DNA from: Variovorax beijingensis
GTDB lineage: Bacteria > Pseudomonadota > Gammaproteobacteria > Burkholderiales > Burkholderiaceae_C
DNA length: 64,000 nucleotides
Assembly (NCBI RefSeq): GCF_003951285.1
Contig: NZ_RXFQ01000008.1
Coordinates: 1-64,000, forward strand
Direction: 5' to 3'
This document shows, piece after piece, positions 25,705-33,297 of this stretch. The stretch's first letter is position 1. Each line of letters starts with the position of its first letter. The notes under the pieces are model-generated. The model did not search any database and was not told the DNA's origin. It worked only from the letters and a program-made list of their open reading frames with translations. The translations under genes were made by a program, and so were the position numbers.

Positions 25705-26274
25705 ATGCAAATCGAAACTCCCCCCAGCGAGAAGCCGTACGACAAGGCCGAAGGCGAACGCCGGGGCATCGTCATCGTCAACACCGGCGACGGCAAGGGC
25801 AAGAGCACCGCGGCCTTCGGTCTGGCGCTGCGCGCGCACGGCCGCGGCAAGGCGGTGAAGATCTACCAGTTCATGAAGGTGCCTTCGGCGCGCTTTGGCG
25901 AGCACCGCATGTTCGAGCAGATCGGCATTCCGATCGAGGGCCTGGGCGACGGCTTCAGCTGGAAGAGCCAGGACCTCGAACGCTCGGGGCAGCTCGCGCG
26001 CGACGGCTGGGAAAAAGCCAGGGCGGCCATTCTTTCGGGCGAGTTCTTCCTGGTGGTGCTCGACGAGATCACCTATCCGCTGATCTACGGCTGGCTGCCG
26101 CTCGAAGGCGTGCTCGAAACGCTGCGCACGCGGCCCGGGCACGTGCACGTGGTGCTCACGGGCCGGCGCTGCCCGCCCGAGATCGTCGAACTGGCCGACA
26201 CCGTGACCGACATGGCCATGGTCAAGCACGCATTCAAGGCCGGCATTCCGGCGCAGCGCGGCATCGAGGACTGA
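25705..26274 (+). CDS. cobO: Cob(I)yrinic acid a,c-diamide adenosyltransferase
   Basis: CobO (BtuR type) attaches the upper adenosyl ligand to the corrinoid cobalt. The 189-residue protein has the P-loop GDGKGKST (about residues 28-35) and the family segments [19 protein letters not shown] and [10 protein letters not shown]. It lies 25 bases after btuD and 4 bases before cbiB. Confidence 0.95.
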   Translation: MQIETPPSEKPYDKAEGERRGIVIVNTGDGKGKSTAAFGLALRAHGRGKAVKIYQFMKVPSARFGEHRMFEQIGIPIEGLGDGFSWKSQDLERSGQLARDGWEKARAAILSGEFFLVVLDEITYPLIYGWLPLEGVLETLRTRPGHVHVVLTGRRCPPEIVELADTVTDMAMVKHAFKAGIPAQRGIED

Positions 26275-26278
26275 GCGG

Positions 26279-27220
26279 GTGCCCCCCATCGCCGCGCTGT
26301 GGCTCGCCCTGGCCATCGACCGCTGGCTGGGCGAACCCGCCGCGCGCTGGCATCCCGTGGTGTGGATGGGGCGGTATCTCGGCTGGATCGGCTCCCGCAT
26401 GGCGCCGCGGGCGGCCGATGCAAAGCCGCGCGACCTGCCGCTGTTCCTGGCCGGGGCGCTGGCCTGGGGCGTGGGCGCGATGCTGGTCGGTGCGCCGGCG
26501 CTGGCGTTGCAGGCAAGCGCCGCGCAATGGCTGCCCGGCTGGGCAGAAGCCCTGGTGCTGGGCCTTGCGCTGAAGCCGCTCTTCGCATGGCGCATGCTGC
26601 GCGCCGAGGTGCTTGCCGTGGAGGCGGCGCTGGCCGTGTCGCTGGAAGCGGGCCGCGCGCAGCTTGCCCGGCTGGTGAGCCGGGATGTTTCCGCGCTCGG
26701 CGAACGCGAAGTGCGCGAAAGCGCGATCGAGTCGCTGGCCGAGAACCTCAACGATTCGCTCGTGGCGCCGCTGTTCTGGTTCGTGCTGCTGGGGCTGCCG
26801 GGCGCGGCGGTCTATCGCTTCGCCAACACGGCCGATGCAATGTGGGGCTATCGCGGCGAGCGCAATGGCCGCGACTGGAGCTGGTTCGGCAAATGGGCCG
26901 CGCGCGCCGACGACCTGCTCTCGTGGCTGCCGGCGCGGCTCACGGTGCTGTTGCTTGCGCTCGCGGCATGGCGGTGGCCGCGGGACGTGGCACGCGAGGC
27001 GCGGCGCACGCCGTCCCCCAACAGCGGCTGGCCGATGGCGGCGATGGCGCTGCTGCTCGGCGTGCGGCTTGCCAAGCCCGGTGTCTATGCCTTGAATGCC
27101 GAAGGGCGGCCCGCCGATGCGGCCGATACGCGGCAGGCCGCACAGTGGGGCGGCAGGGCGGTGCTGGCCACGGCCGCTTGTGCATCATTGGCCATCTTCG
27201 CGGCAACCTACTGGGCATGA
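26279..27220 (+). CDS. cbiB: Adenosylcobinamide-phosphate synthase
   Basis: CbiB (CobD of Pseudomonas naming) joins the aminopropanol (phosphate) arm to adenosylcobyric acid in the membrane. The 313-residue protein begins at GTG 26279 and has the signatures DRWLGEPAARWHPVVWMG, ESLAENLNDSLVAPLFW, and RFANTADAMWGYRGER. Hydrophobic helices lie at about 55-80, 155-175 and 220-245, plus one at the C-terminus. It overlaps the next gene by 4 bases. Confidence 0.94.
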   Translation: MPPIAALWLALAIDRWLGEPAARWHPVVWMGRYLGWIGSRMAPRAADAKPRDLPLFLAGALAWGVGAMLVGAPALALQASAAQWLPGWAEALVLGLALKPLFAWRMLRAEVLAVEAALAVSLEAGRAQLARLVSRDVSALGEREVRESAIESLAENLNDSLVAPLFWFVLLGLPGAAVYRFANTADAMWGYRGERNGRDWSWFGKWAARADDLLSWLPARLTVLLLALAAWRWPRDVAREARRTPSPNSGWPMAAMALLLGVRLAKPGVYALNAEGRPADAADTRQAAQWGGRAVLATAACASLAIFAATYWA

Positions 27221-28242
27221 CACCGGAACACACGACATCCACCGAACTGCTGCACGGCGGCCCCGACGCCACCGGCACCGCCTGGCACGATTTCTCGACC
27301 AACGGCAATGCCACGGGCTCATGCCCGGCGGTGCTTGCCGCACTGCGTGCAGCCGACGCGGCGCATTACCCCGACCCGGGCTACACGGCGCTGCGCCGCG
27401 CATTGGCAAACTTTCACGGCGTGGCCGCCGAACGCATCGTGATCGCGGCGAGCGCGAGCGAATTCATCCACCGCATCAGCGCGGCCTTCGCGCAGAGTGG
27501 CGGCCGGCAGGTCTTGCTGCCGGCGCACAGCTATGGCGACTACGAGCGTGCGGCGTCGGCCTGGGGCCTGCAGGTGCTGCGGCCGCCGGCGCTGCACGGT
27601 GAAGCGGCGCTGCGCTGGTGCTGCGAGCCTTCGAGCCCGCGGGGCCAGGCCGAGGCCGATCTCGCGCCGCACGCCAAGGCCGGCGGCACCTGCGTGCTCG
27701 ACCTGGCCTACGAAGCGCTGCGTCTCGAAGGTGCGGCATCGCTCGACGCGGCGCAGCGCAACCGCGTCTGGCAGCTGTGGACGCCCAACAAGGCGATGGG
27801 CCTGACGGGCATCCGCGCCGCCTATGCCATCGCACCCGAAGGCGAGGCCGCCGCGCCGCTGAAGCAGCGCCTCGAGCGGCTGGCCCCCTCGTGGCCGGTG
27901 GGCGCGCACGGCGTGGCGCTGCTCGAGACCTGGATCGGCGACGCCGCCCAAGCCTGGCTCGCCCGAAGCCTGCGCACCCTGCGCGAATGGAAGGCGCAGC
28001 AGCGCGCCCTTTGCGAATCGATGGGATGGCAGTGCCTGCCGAGCGACGCCAACTTCTTCTGCGCGCGCACCGACGCGCCTTATCCGCAGCGGGCCGCCCG
28101 GCTGCGCGCCGAAGGCATCAAGCTGCGAGACTGTGCATCATTCGGCCTGCCGGGCCATGTGCGGCTCGGCGTGCTGCCGCCGCAGAGCCAGCAGGCGCTG
28201 AAAGAGGCCTGGACGCGCGCGGCGGCTTCGGCCGAACCTTGA
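27217..28242 (+). CDS. cobD: Threonine-phosphate decarboxylase (PLP enzyme)
   Basis: This class I/II aminotransferase-fold enzyme makes (R)-1-amino-2-propanol O-phosphate for the nucleotide loop of cobalamin. The 341-residue protein begins with the typical LLHGGPDA, DFSTNGNATGSCP and HYPDPGYTALRRALA, and has the PLP lysine in LWTPNKAMGLTGIRAAYA. Partner CbiB is directly upstream. It could in principle be a histidinol-phosphate aminotransferase, but the cob context and N-terminal wording favour CobD/CobC. Confidence 0.9.
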   Translation: MTPEHTTSTELLHGGPDATGTAWHDFSTNGNATGSCPAVLAALRAADAAHYPDPGYTALRRALANFHGVAAERIVIAASASEFIHRISAAFAQSGGRQVLLPAHSYGDYERAASAWGLQVLRPPALHGEAALRWCCEPSSPRGQAEADLAPHAKAGGTCVLDLAYEALRLEGAASLDAAQRNRVWQLWTPNKAMGLTGIRAAYAIAPEGEAAAPLKQRLERLAPSWPVGAHGVALLETWIGDAAQAWLARSLRTLREWKAQQRALCESMGWQCLPSDANFFCARTDAPYPQRAARLRAEGIKLRDCASFGLPGHVRLGVLPPQSQQALKEAWTRAAASAEP

Positions 28243-28258
28243 AAGCCAGGACATCCGC

Positions 28259-28612
28259 ATGCTCTACGCCATCACCACGCTCTTTCTTTGCCAGCTGGCC
28301 GGCGAGCTGCTCGTGCAGTGGCTGGGCCTGCCGATTCCCGGTCCGCTGATCGGCATGCTGCTGCTGTTCATCGTGCTGCTCGTGCGCGGCGGCGTGCCTG
28401 ACGCTTTGAGCGAGACCTCGGGCCATCTGCTGCGCAACCTCATGCTGCTGTTCGTTCCCGCGGTGACCGGCGTCATGCTGCACTTCGAACGGGTCGGGCG
28501 CGAATGGCTTCCGTTCCTTGCGGCCGGTATCGTGGGCGCGGCCTTCACCATGGCCGTGACCGCGCTCACCTTGCGCTGGATGATCCGCATCACCGGCAAG
28601 GATGCCGAATGA
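28259..28612 (+). CDS. lrgA: CidA/LrgA-family membrane protein
   Basis: A 117-residue inner-membrane protein with four helices and the family motif LPIPGPLIGMLLL followed by LLRNLMLLFVPAVTGVM. CidA/LrgA proteins were described as holin-like and are also linked to pyruvate or small-acid transport with LrgB. It starts 16 bases after cobD and overlaps lrgB by 4 bases, so it may sit at the end of the riboswitch-controlled cobalamin transcript. Confidence 0.9.
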   Translation: MLYAITTLFLCQLAGELLVQWLGLPIPGPLIGMLLLFIVLLVRGGVPDALSETSGHLLRNLMLLFVPAVTGVMLHFERVGREWLPFLAAGIVGAAFTMAVTALTLRWMIRITGKDAE

Positions 28613-29340
28613 CCCCGCCCGCCAAGCTGTCCGAGATCTGGGTTTTTCTTGCGCAGTCGCCGCTCTTGTGGCTGTCGCTCACGCTGCTCGCCTACCTGGG
28701 CGCGCTGTGGCTGCACCGGCGCAGCGGCGCCAATCCGGCGGTCAATCCGGTGCTGGTCTCGGTGGTCGTCATCGTGGGCGTGCTGCTCGTCACGCGCACG
28801 CCCTACGACACGTATTTCGAAGGCGCCAAGTTCGTGCACTTCCTGATCGGGCCGGCCACCGTGGCGCTGGCCGTGCCGCTCTACGGCCAGCTCGGGCGGC
28901 TGCGGCGCCTGTGGCTGCCGATCGGCGTGGCGCTGCTGGTGGGCTCGGCGGCGGCGATCGTGTCGGCCATCGGCATTGCCTGGGCGCTGGGTGGATCGCG
29001 CGAGCTGCTGATGTCGCTCGCGCCCAAGTCGGCCACCATGCCGATCGCGATGGGCGTGGCCGAGAAGATCGGCGGGCTGCCGTCGCTGGCCGCGGTGGCG
29101 GCCGCCGTGGCGGGCATCTCGGGCGCCATCATGGCCACGGGTCTCCTGAACCTGCTGCGCATCAAGGAGCCCGCGGTGCGCGGCTTTGCCGTGGGCATGG
29201 CGGCGCACGGCATCGGCACAGCGCGGGCCATCCAGGTGAACGAAACGGCGGGCGCCTTCTCCGCGCTGGCGCTGGGGCTGAACGGCATCGCCACCGCGCT
29301 GCTGGTGCCGCTGCTGATCAGGCTCGCCGGCTTCTTCTGA
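28609..29340 (+). CDS. lrgB: LrgB-family membrane protein
   Basis: A 243-residue inner-membrane partner of LrgA with about eight helices. The family core is clear: LAPKSATMPIAMGVAEKIGG, and GFAVGMAAHGIGTARA near the C-terminus. Together LrgAB are thought to move metabolites or modulate cell lysis. The start at 28609 overlaps lrgA by 4 bases. Confidence 0.9.
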   Translation: MTPPAKLSEIWVFLAQSPLLWLSLTLLAYLGALWLHRRSGANPAVNPVLVSVVVIVGVLLVTRTPYDTYFEGAKFVHFLIGPATVALAVPLYGQLGRLRRLWLPIGVALLVGSAAAIVSAIGIAWALGGSRELLMSLAPKSATMPIAMGVAEKIGGLPSLAAVAAAVAGISGAIMATGLLNLLRIKEPAVRGFAVGMAAHGIGTARAIQVNETAGAFSALALGLNGIATALLVPLLIRLAGFF

Positions 29341-29380
29341 CGCAGAATGGCGCCTTCCCATTTGGCGCTGGAGAGCAGGC

Positions 29381-29857
29381 ATGGCCCGGTACACCGCAGA
29401 GATCTTCTGGCAGCGAGGCGACCAGGACTTCCTGGGCAACAGCTACAGCAGAAGGCATTCGCTGCGCTTCGATGGCGGCGCGGAAGTGCCGGGCTCCTCG
29501 TCGCCGCACGTGGTGCCGCTGCCGTTTTCCGATGCGGCGGCGGTCGATCCCGAAGAAGCCTTTGTCGCATCGCTCTCGAGCTGCCACATGCTGTGGTTCC
29601 TCACCATGGCGGTGAAGCGCAAGTTCATCGTCGACCGCTATTTCGACGCGGCGAGCGGCGTCATGGAAAAGAACGCCGAAGGCCGGCTCGCGATGACCGT
29701 GGTCACGCTGCGTCCCGAGGTCAGTTTCTCCGGCGAGAACCTGCCCACGCGCGAGCAGATCGAGCACATGCACCACCGCGCGCACGAAGAGTGCTTCATC
29801 GCCAACTCGGTGAAGACCGAGGTGCGCTGCGAGCCGGTGTTCGCCGCGGCCGCCTGA
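29381..29857 (+). CDS. OsmC-family protein
   Basis: A 158-residue OsmC/Ohr-fold protein. Two cysteines at the expected positions (ASLSSCHMLWFL and HEECFIANSVKTEV) form the peroxide-reacting pair used by OsmC and Ohr to reduce organic hydroperoxides with a lipoyl or thiol donor. The motif around the first cysteine is nearer to OsmC-like than Ohr proteins. It starts 40 bases after lrgB and could be last in that transcript, or have its own promoter (CAGAAT at 29343). Confidence 0.87.
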   Translation: MARYTAEIFWQRGDQDFLGNSYSRRHSLRFDGGAEVPGSSSPHVVPLPFSDAAAVDPEEAFVASLSSCHMLWFLTMAVKRKFIVDRYFDAASGVMEKNAEGRLAMTVVTLRPEVSFSGENLPTREQIEHMHHRAHEECFIANSVKTEVRCEPVFAAAA

Positions 29858-29873
29858 GCGGCGGCCGGCGCGT

Positions 29874-30788
29874 TCAGCGCCGCTGCAGCCGCGGGTTCTT
29901 CGCGAACAGCTCGGCCGCCCAGTCCACGAAGGCCCGCACCTTCGCGCTCAGGTGGCGGTTGGGCGGATAGACCACGTGGATCGGCAGCGGCTCGCGCTGC
30001 CAGTCGGGCAGCACCTCGATCAGCTCGCCGCTTGCGAGCAGCGGCTCGGCCATGAAGGTGATGCACTGCGAAATGCCGAAGCCGCCGAGCACCGCCGCCA
30101 TGTGGGCGTTGCTCTCGTTGACCGATACGCGGTAGGGGCCGTTGAGCTCGATGTATTCGTCGCCCTTCCTGAACTCGTGCGGATAGGTACGCCGCGTGCT
30201 GCCCGAAAAATAGCTCACCACGTGGTGCCGCTTCTCGATGTCGTTCGGATGCTGCGGAATGCCGTAGCGCTTGACGTAGGCGGGCGACGCCACGGTCACG
30301 AAGTGCAGCGTGCCGATGCGCCGGGCCACCAGCGACTGGTCGCTCAGTTCGCCGGCGCGGATCACGCAGTCGACGTTGTCGCTGATGAGGTCGACCGTGC
30401 GGTCGCTCACGCCCAGGTCGAGCTGGATCTCGGGGTAGCGGTCGCAGAAGGTGGCCAGCGCGGGCAGGATGATCTGCCGCGCCACCGAGGTGCCGACGTC
30501 GATGCGCAGCCGCCCCGTGGGGTTGGCCTGCGCGTTGGTCATGCTGGCCTCGATGTCGTCGAAGTCGTTCAGCAGGCGCGCCGCGCGCTCGTAGTAGGCG
30601 GCGCCGTCCGGCGTGACCGTGACGCGCCGCGTGGTGCGGTTGAGCAGCTTCACCCGCAGGCGCGATTCCAGCGCCTGGATCTGCTTGGTGACCGTTCCCT
30701 TGGGCAGGGCGAGCGAGTCCGCGGCCCGGGTGAACGTGCCCGCTTCCACCACGCGGACAAAGATCCGCATTGCCTGGATTTGATCCAT
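29874..30788 (-). CDS. LysR-family transcriptional regulator
   Basis: A 304-residue LysR regulator with the DNA-binding domain at about residues 1-60 (MRIFVRVVEAGTFTRAADSL, LPKGTVTKQIQALE) and effector domain to about 295. It diverges from the hydrolase-fold gene and the RND efflux operon beyond, and is the only regulator near that pump. Control of the pump, in the way MexT controls MexEF-OprN, is a reasonable guess. Confidence 0.9.
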   Translation of the reverse strand: MDQIQAMRIFVRVVEAGTFTRAADSLALPKGTVTKQIQALESRLRVKLLNRTTRRVTVTPDGAAYYERAARLLNDFDDIEASMTNAQANPTGRLRIDVGTSVARQIILPALATFCDRYPEIQLDLGVSDRTVDLISDNVDCVIRAGELSDQSLVARRIGTLHFVTVASPAYVKRYGIPQHPNDIEKRHHVVSYFSGSTRRTYPHEFRKGDEYIELNGPYRVSVNESNAHMAAVLGGFGISQCITFMAEPLLASGELIEVLPDWQREPLPIHVVYPPNRHLSAKVRAFVDWAAELFAKNPRLQRR

Positions 30789-30878
30789 TGATGACTGTTC
30801 CTGGGAGCCCGGCCATTGCCGAGAGGACGCGGATTCTCACACAAGGTGACAATCCCCCGGCGTTTCCTGGATTGTTAG

Positions 30879-30892
30879 CTGTTTGGAAACAG
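30879..30892. promoter_or_regulatory. Palindrome in the LysR/hydrolase divergent promoter
   Basis: CTGTTT and AAACAG are perfect 6-bp inverted repeats around a GG centre, in the 184-base gap between the divergent genes, 90 bases from the LysR start and 80 from the hydrolase start. The remainder of the gap shows no other structure I can name. Confidence 0.4.
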
Positions 30893-30972
30893 AGTAGGGG
30901 CAGCTTGCCTGTTTAACGCCACACTGGCCGCCTTATATTTCGACTATCGCCAATCCTCCTGAGGTTGCCTCC

Positions 30973-31854
30973 ATGTCACCGCGCCCATCGTCCCGCTCTG
31001 CCGAAGCCGCTGCTCTCGCCGCGGCGCAAGGCGTGGAAGCCGATCTGTCGATCGAGCTGCCCGGCCGTGAGCCCGTGGGGGCCCGGGTCTATGGGCAGCG
31101 CCCGCGCGGCGAGACGGTGCCGCTGGTGCTGCACTTCCATGGCGGCACCTTCATCTGCGGCAACCTGGACAACGGCCGTAACGTGGCCCGGCTGCTGGCC
31201 GGCGCTGGCGCGGTGGTGGTGTCGGTGGACTATCCGCTGGCGCCCGAGTCGCCGTTCCCCGAGCCCATCGAAGTGGGCTATGCCGCGCTCGAATGGCTCT
31301 ACAAGCAGCGCGTGAAGCTCGGCGGCAAGGGTGCCCAGGTGTACCTGGCCGGCGAAGAGGCCGGCGGCAACCTGGCCGCCGGGGTGGCGCTGATCGCCCG
31401 CGACCGGGCGCATCCGCCGCTGGCCGGGCAGATCCTGCTGTCGCCCATGCTCGACCCGTGCGCGGGCACGGCATCGCTGCGCAAGGCCACCAACGACTCG
31501 GCCGAATGCCGCTGGGCCACGGGCTGGGAAAAGTACCTGAGCTGCCCGTCGAACGCGATGCACCCGTATGCCGTGCCGAGCGGATCGCTGCGGCTGTCGT
31601 CCCTGGCGCCGGCCCTGGTGCTGGTGGGCCCCGACGATGCCATGCGCGACGAGGCGATGACTTTTGCCGGGCGCCTGCGCGCGGCCGGCATCGACGTCAC
31701 CAGCAGCGTGCTGCCCGGTGCCGCCAACTGGCCCAAGGCGCTGTACGACCCCGAGCCCTCGGGCTGCAAGACCTGCGAAGCCAGCGTGCAGCAGCATTTC
31801 CGCGAATTTTTCAGTGCCACCACGCCGCCCCCGGTAGCACCCAGGCCCAGCTAG
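30973..31854 (+). CDS. Alpha/beta-hydrolase-fold protein with catalytic Ser and His replaced
   Basis: A 293-residue protein of the hormone-sensitive-lipase-type alpha/beta hydrolases. The oxyanion motif HGG is kept at 56-58, and PDDAMRDEA (220-228) matches the acidic-residue segment. But the nucleophile elbow GDSAGG reads GEEAGG (127-132), placing Glu129 where Ser should be. The region where the catalytic His normally sits reads GAANWP (249-254). Esterase activity is therefore unlikely. It lies between a divergent LysR regulator and the RND efflux operon (152 bases downstream), hinting at a binding or sensing role. Reading frame is intact. Confidence 0.85.
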   Translation: MSPRPSSRSAEAAALAAAQGVEADLSIELPGREPVGARVYGQRPRGETVPLVLHFHGGTFICGNLDNGRNVARLLAGAGAVVVSVDYPLAPESPFPEPIEVGYAALEWLYKQRVKLGGKGAQVYLAGEEAGGNLAAGVALIARDRAHPPLAGQILLSPMLDPCAGTASLRKATNDSAECRWATGWEKYLSCPSNAMHPYAVPSGSLRLSSLAPALVLVGPDDAMRDEAMTFAGRLRAAGIDVTSSVLPGAANWPKALYDPEPSGCKTCEASVQQHFREFFSATTPPPVAPRPS

Positions 31855-32006
31855 GCGGGCCGGTCGCGGCAGCCCTCTGCTGACGACGCGACGCCGCCCC
31901 TCGGCCCACCGGTAACCCCGGTCATTTTCGAAATCCGCCTCCTGGCGCCAAAAGCGCCGGGATGGCCTGTTGCATCCCAAGTAGTCATCGAGAAGGACGA
32001 ACCATC

Positions 32007-33257
32007 ATGTCGAACAACAAGCAAAACCTTTCTTCCGCCGCCCGCAAGGGCCTGTGGCCCGCAGTGACCGGCCTCACCGCACTGCTGGCGGTGGCCGCCG
32101 CGGTGCTCGGCATGCACAGCTTCAAGGCGGAGGCCACGGCACCAGCCGCGGCGCAGCAGGGCACGCCGGTGTCGGTGGCCACCGTGGCTTCGAGCGAGAT
32201 CAATGCCTGGGACGAGTTCTCGGGCCGGCTCGAGGCGGTGCAGCGCGTCGACGTGCGCTCCCGCGTGGCGGGCGCCGTGCAGTCGGTGCACTTCCGCGAA
32301 GGCGCGCTGGTGAAGCAGGGCGACCTGCTGATCACCATCGACCCCGCGCCGTACGCGGCCGAAGTGGAGCGCGCCGAAGCGCAGGTGGCCTCGGCCCAGG
32401 CGCGCCAGGCCTTCAGCCGCAGCGAGCAGGAGCGCGCCAAGCGCCTGTGGGACCAGCAGGCCATCGCCCAGCGCGAATACGACGAGCGCGTGAACGCCGC
32501 CCGTGAAGCCGAAGCCAACCTGCGCGCCGCGCAGGCGTCGCTGCAGTCGGCGCGGCTGAACCTGGGCTACACCCAGGTGCGGGCGCCGGTGGCGGGCCGC
32601 ATCGGCAAGCTCGAAGTGACGATGGGCAACCTGGTGGCCGCCGGCCCCGGCGCGCCGGTGCTGACCACGCTGGTGTCGGTGAGCCCGATCTATGCGAGCT
32701 TCGATGCCGACGAGCAGGTGATCACGCGGGCCCTGAAGGACCTGCCGAGCGGCGCCAGCGCCCGCGGCCAGATCGAAAGCATTCCCGTGCAGATGGGCAC
32801 CGCCGGCCTCGAGGGCACGCCCTTCACCGGCAAGCTGCAGCTGATCGACAACCAGGTCGATGCGCGCAGCGGCACCGTGCGTGTGCGGGCCTCCTTCGAC
32901 AACAAGGACGGCAGCCTCATTCCCGGCCAGTTCGCCCGCATCCGCATGGGCCAGGCACGCAACGACTCCGCATTGCTGGTGAGCGAGCGCGCCATCGGCA
33001 CCGACCAGAACAAGAAGTTCGTGATGGTGGTGGGCGAGGACAACAAGGCGGTCTACCGCGAAGTCACGCTCGGCGCATCGATCAACGGGCTGCGCGTCGT
33101 GAGCAAGGGCCTGAAGGCCGGCGACCGCGTGGTGGTCAATGGCCTGCAGCACATCCGCCCCGGTGCGCTGGTGGTGCCGCAGAGCGTGACGATGGACGCC
33201 AAGGCCGACACCAAGCAACAACAACCGGAACGCGTCGCGGAAGCCGCGAAGTCCTGA
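32007..33257 (+). CDS. RND efflux periplasmic adaptor (MexE-like)
   Basis: A 416-residue membrane-fusion protein that bridges the inner-membrane pump and the outer-membrane channel. A basic N-terminus and one hydrophobic segment (about residues 15-35) anchor or export it; there is no lipobox. The lipoyl/barrel-sandwich halves are RVDVRSRVAGAVQSVHFREG and LGYTQVRAPVAGRIGKL, separated by an alpha-hairpin of about 60 residues (AQVASAQARQAF and following). Start ATG 32007 follows AGAAGGA by about 8 bases. It is first of a three-gene pump operon. Confidence 0.93.
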   Translation: MSNNKQNLSSAARKGLWPAVTGLTALLAVAAAVLGMHSFKAEATAPAAAQQGTPVSVATVASSEINAWDEFSGRLEAVQRVDVRSRVAGAVQSVHFREGALVKQGDLLITIDPAPYAAEVERAEAQVASAQARQAFSRSEQERAKRLWDQQAIAQREYDERVNAAREAEANLRAAQASLQSARLNLGYTQVRAPVAGRIGKLEVTMGNLVAAGPGAPVLTTLVSVSPIYASFDADEQVITRALKDLPSGASARGQIESIPVQMGTAGLEGTPFTGKLQLIDNQVDARSGTVRVRASFDNKDGSLIPGQFARIRMGQARNDSALLVSERAIGTDQNKKFVMVVGEDNKAVYREVTLGASINGLRVVSKGLKAGDRVVVNGLQHIRPGALVVPQSVTMDAKADTKQQQPERVAEAAKS

Positions 33258-33297
33258 ACTCGGAGGGGAGCGCTCTTGCGCTCGCCGGAGAAACAAC

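Noticed and set aside
30973..31854. Calling the hydrolase-fold gene a pseudogene
   Set aside because: Frame, start, length and fold segments are intact; only catalytic residues are changed, which fits a repurposed protein better than decay.
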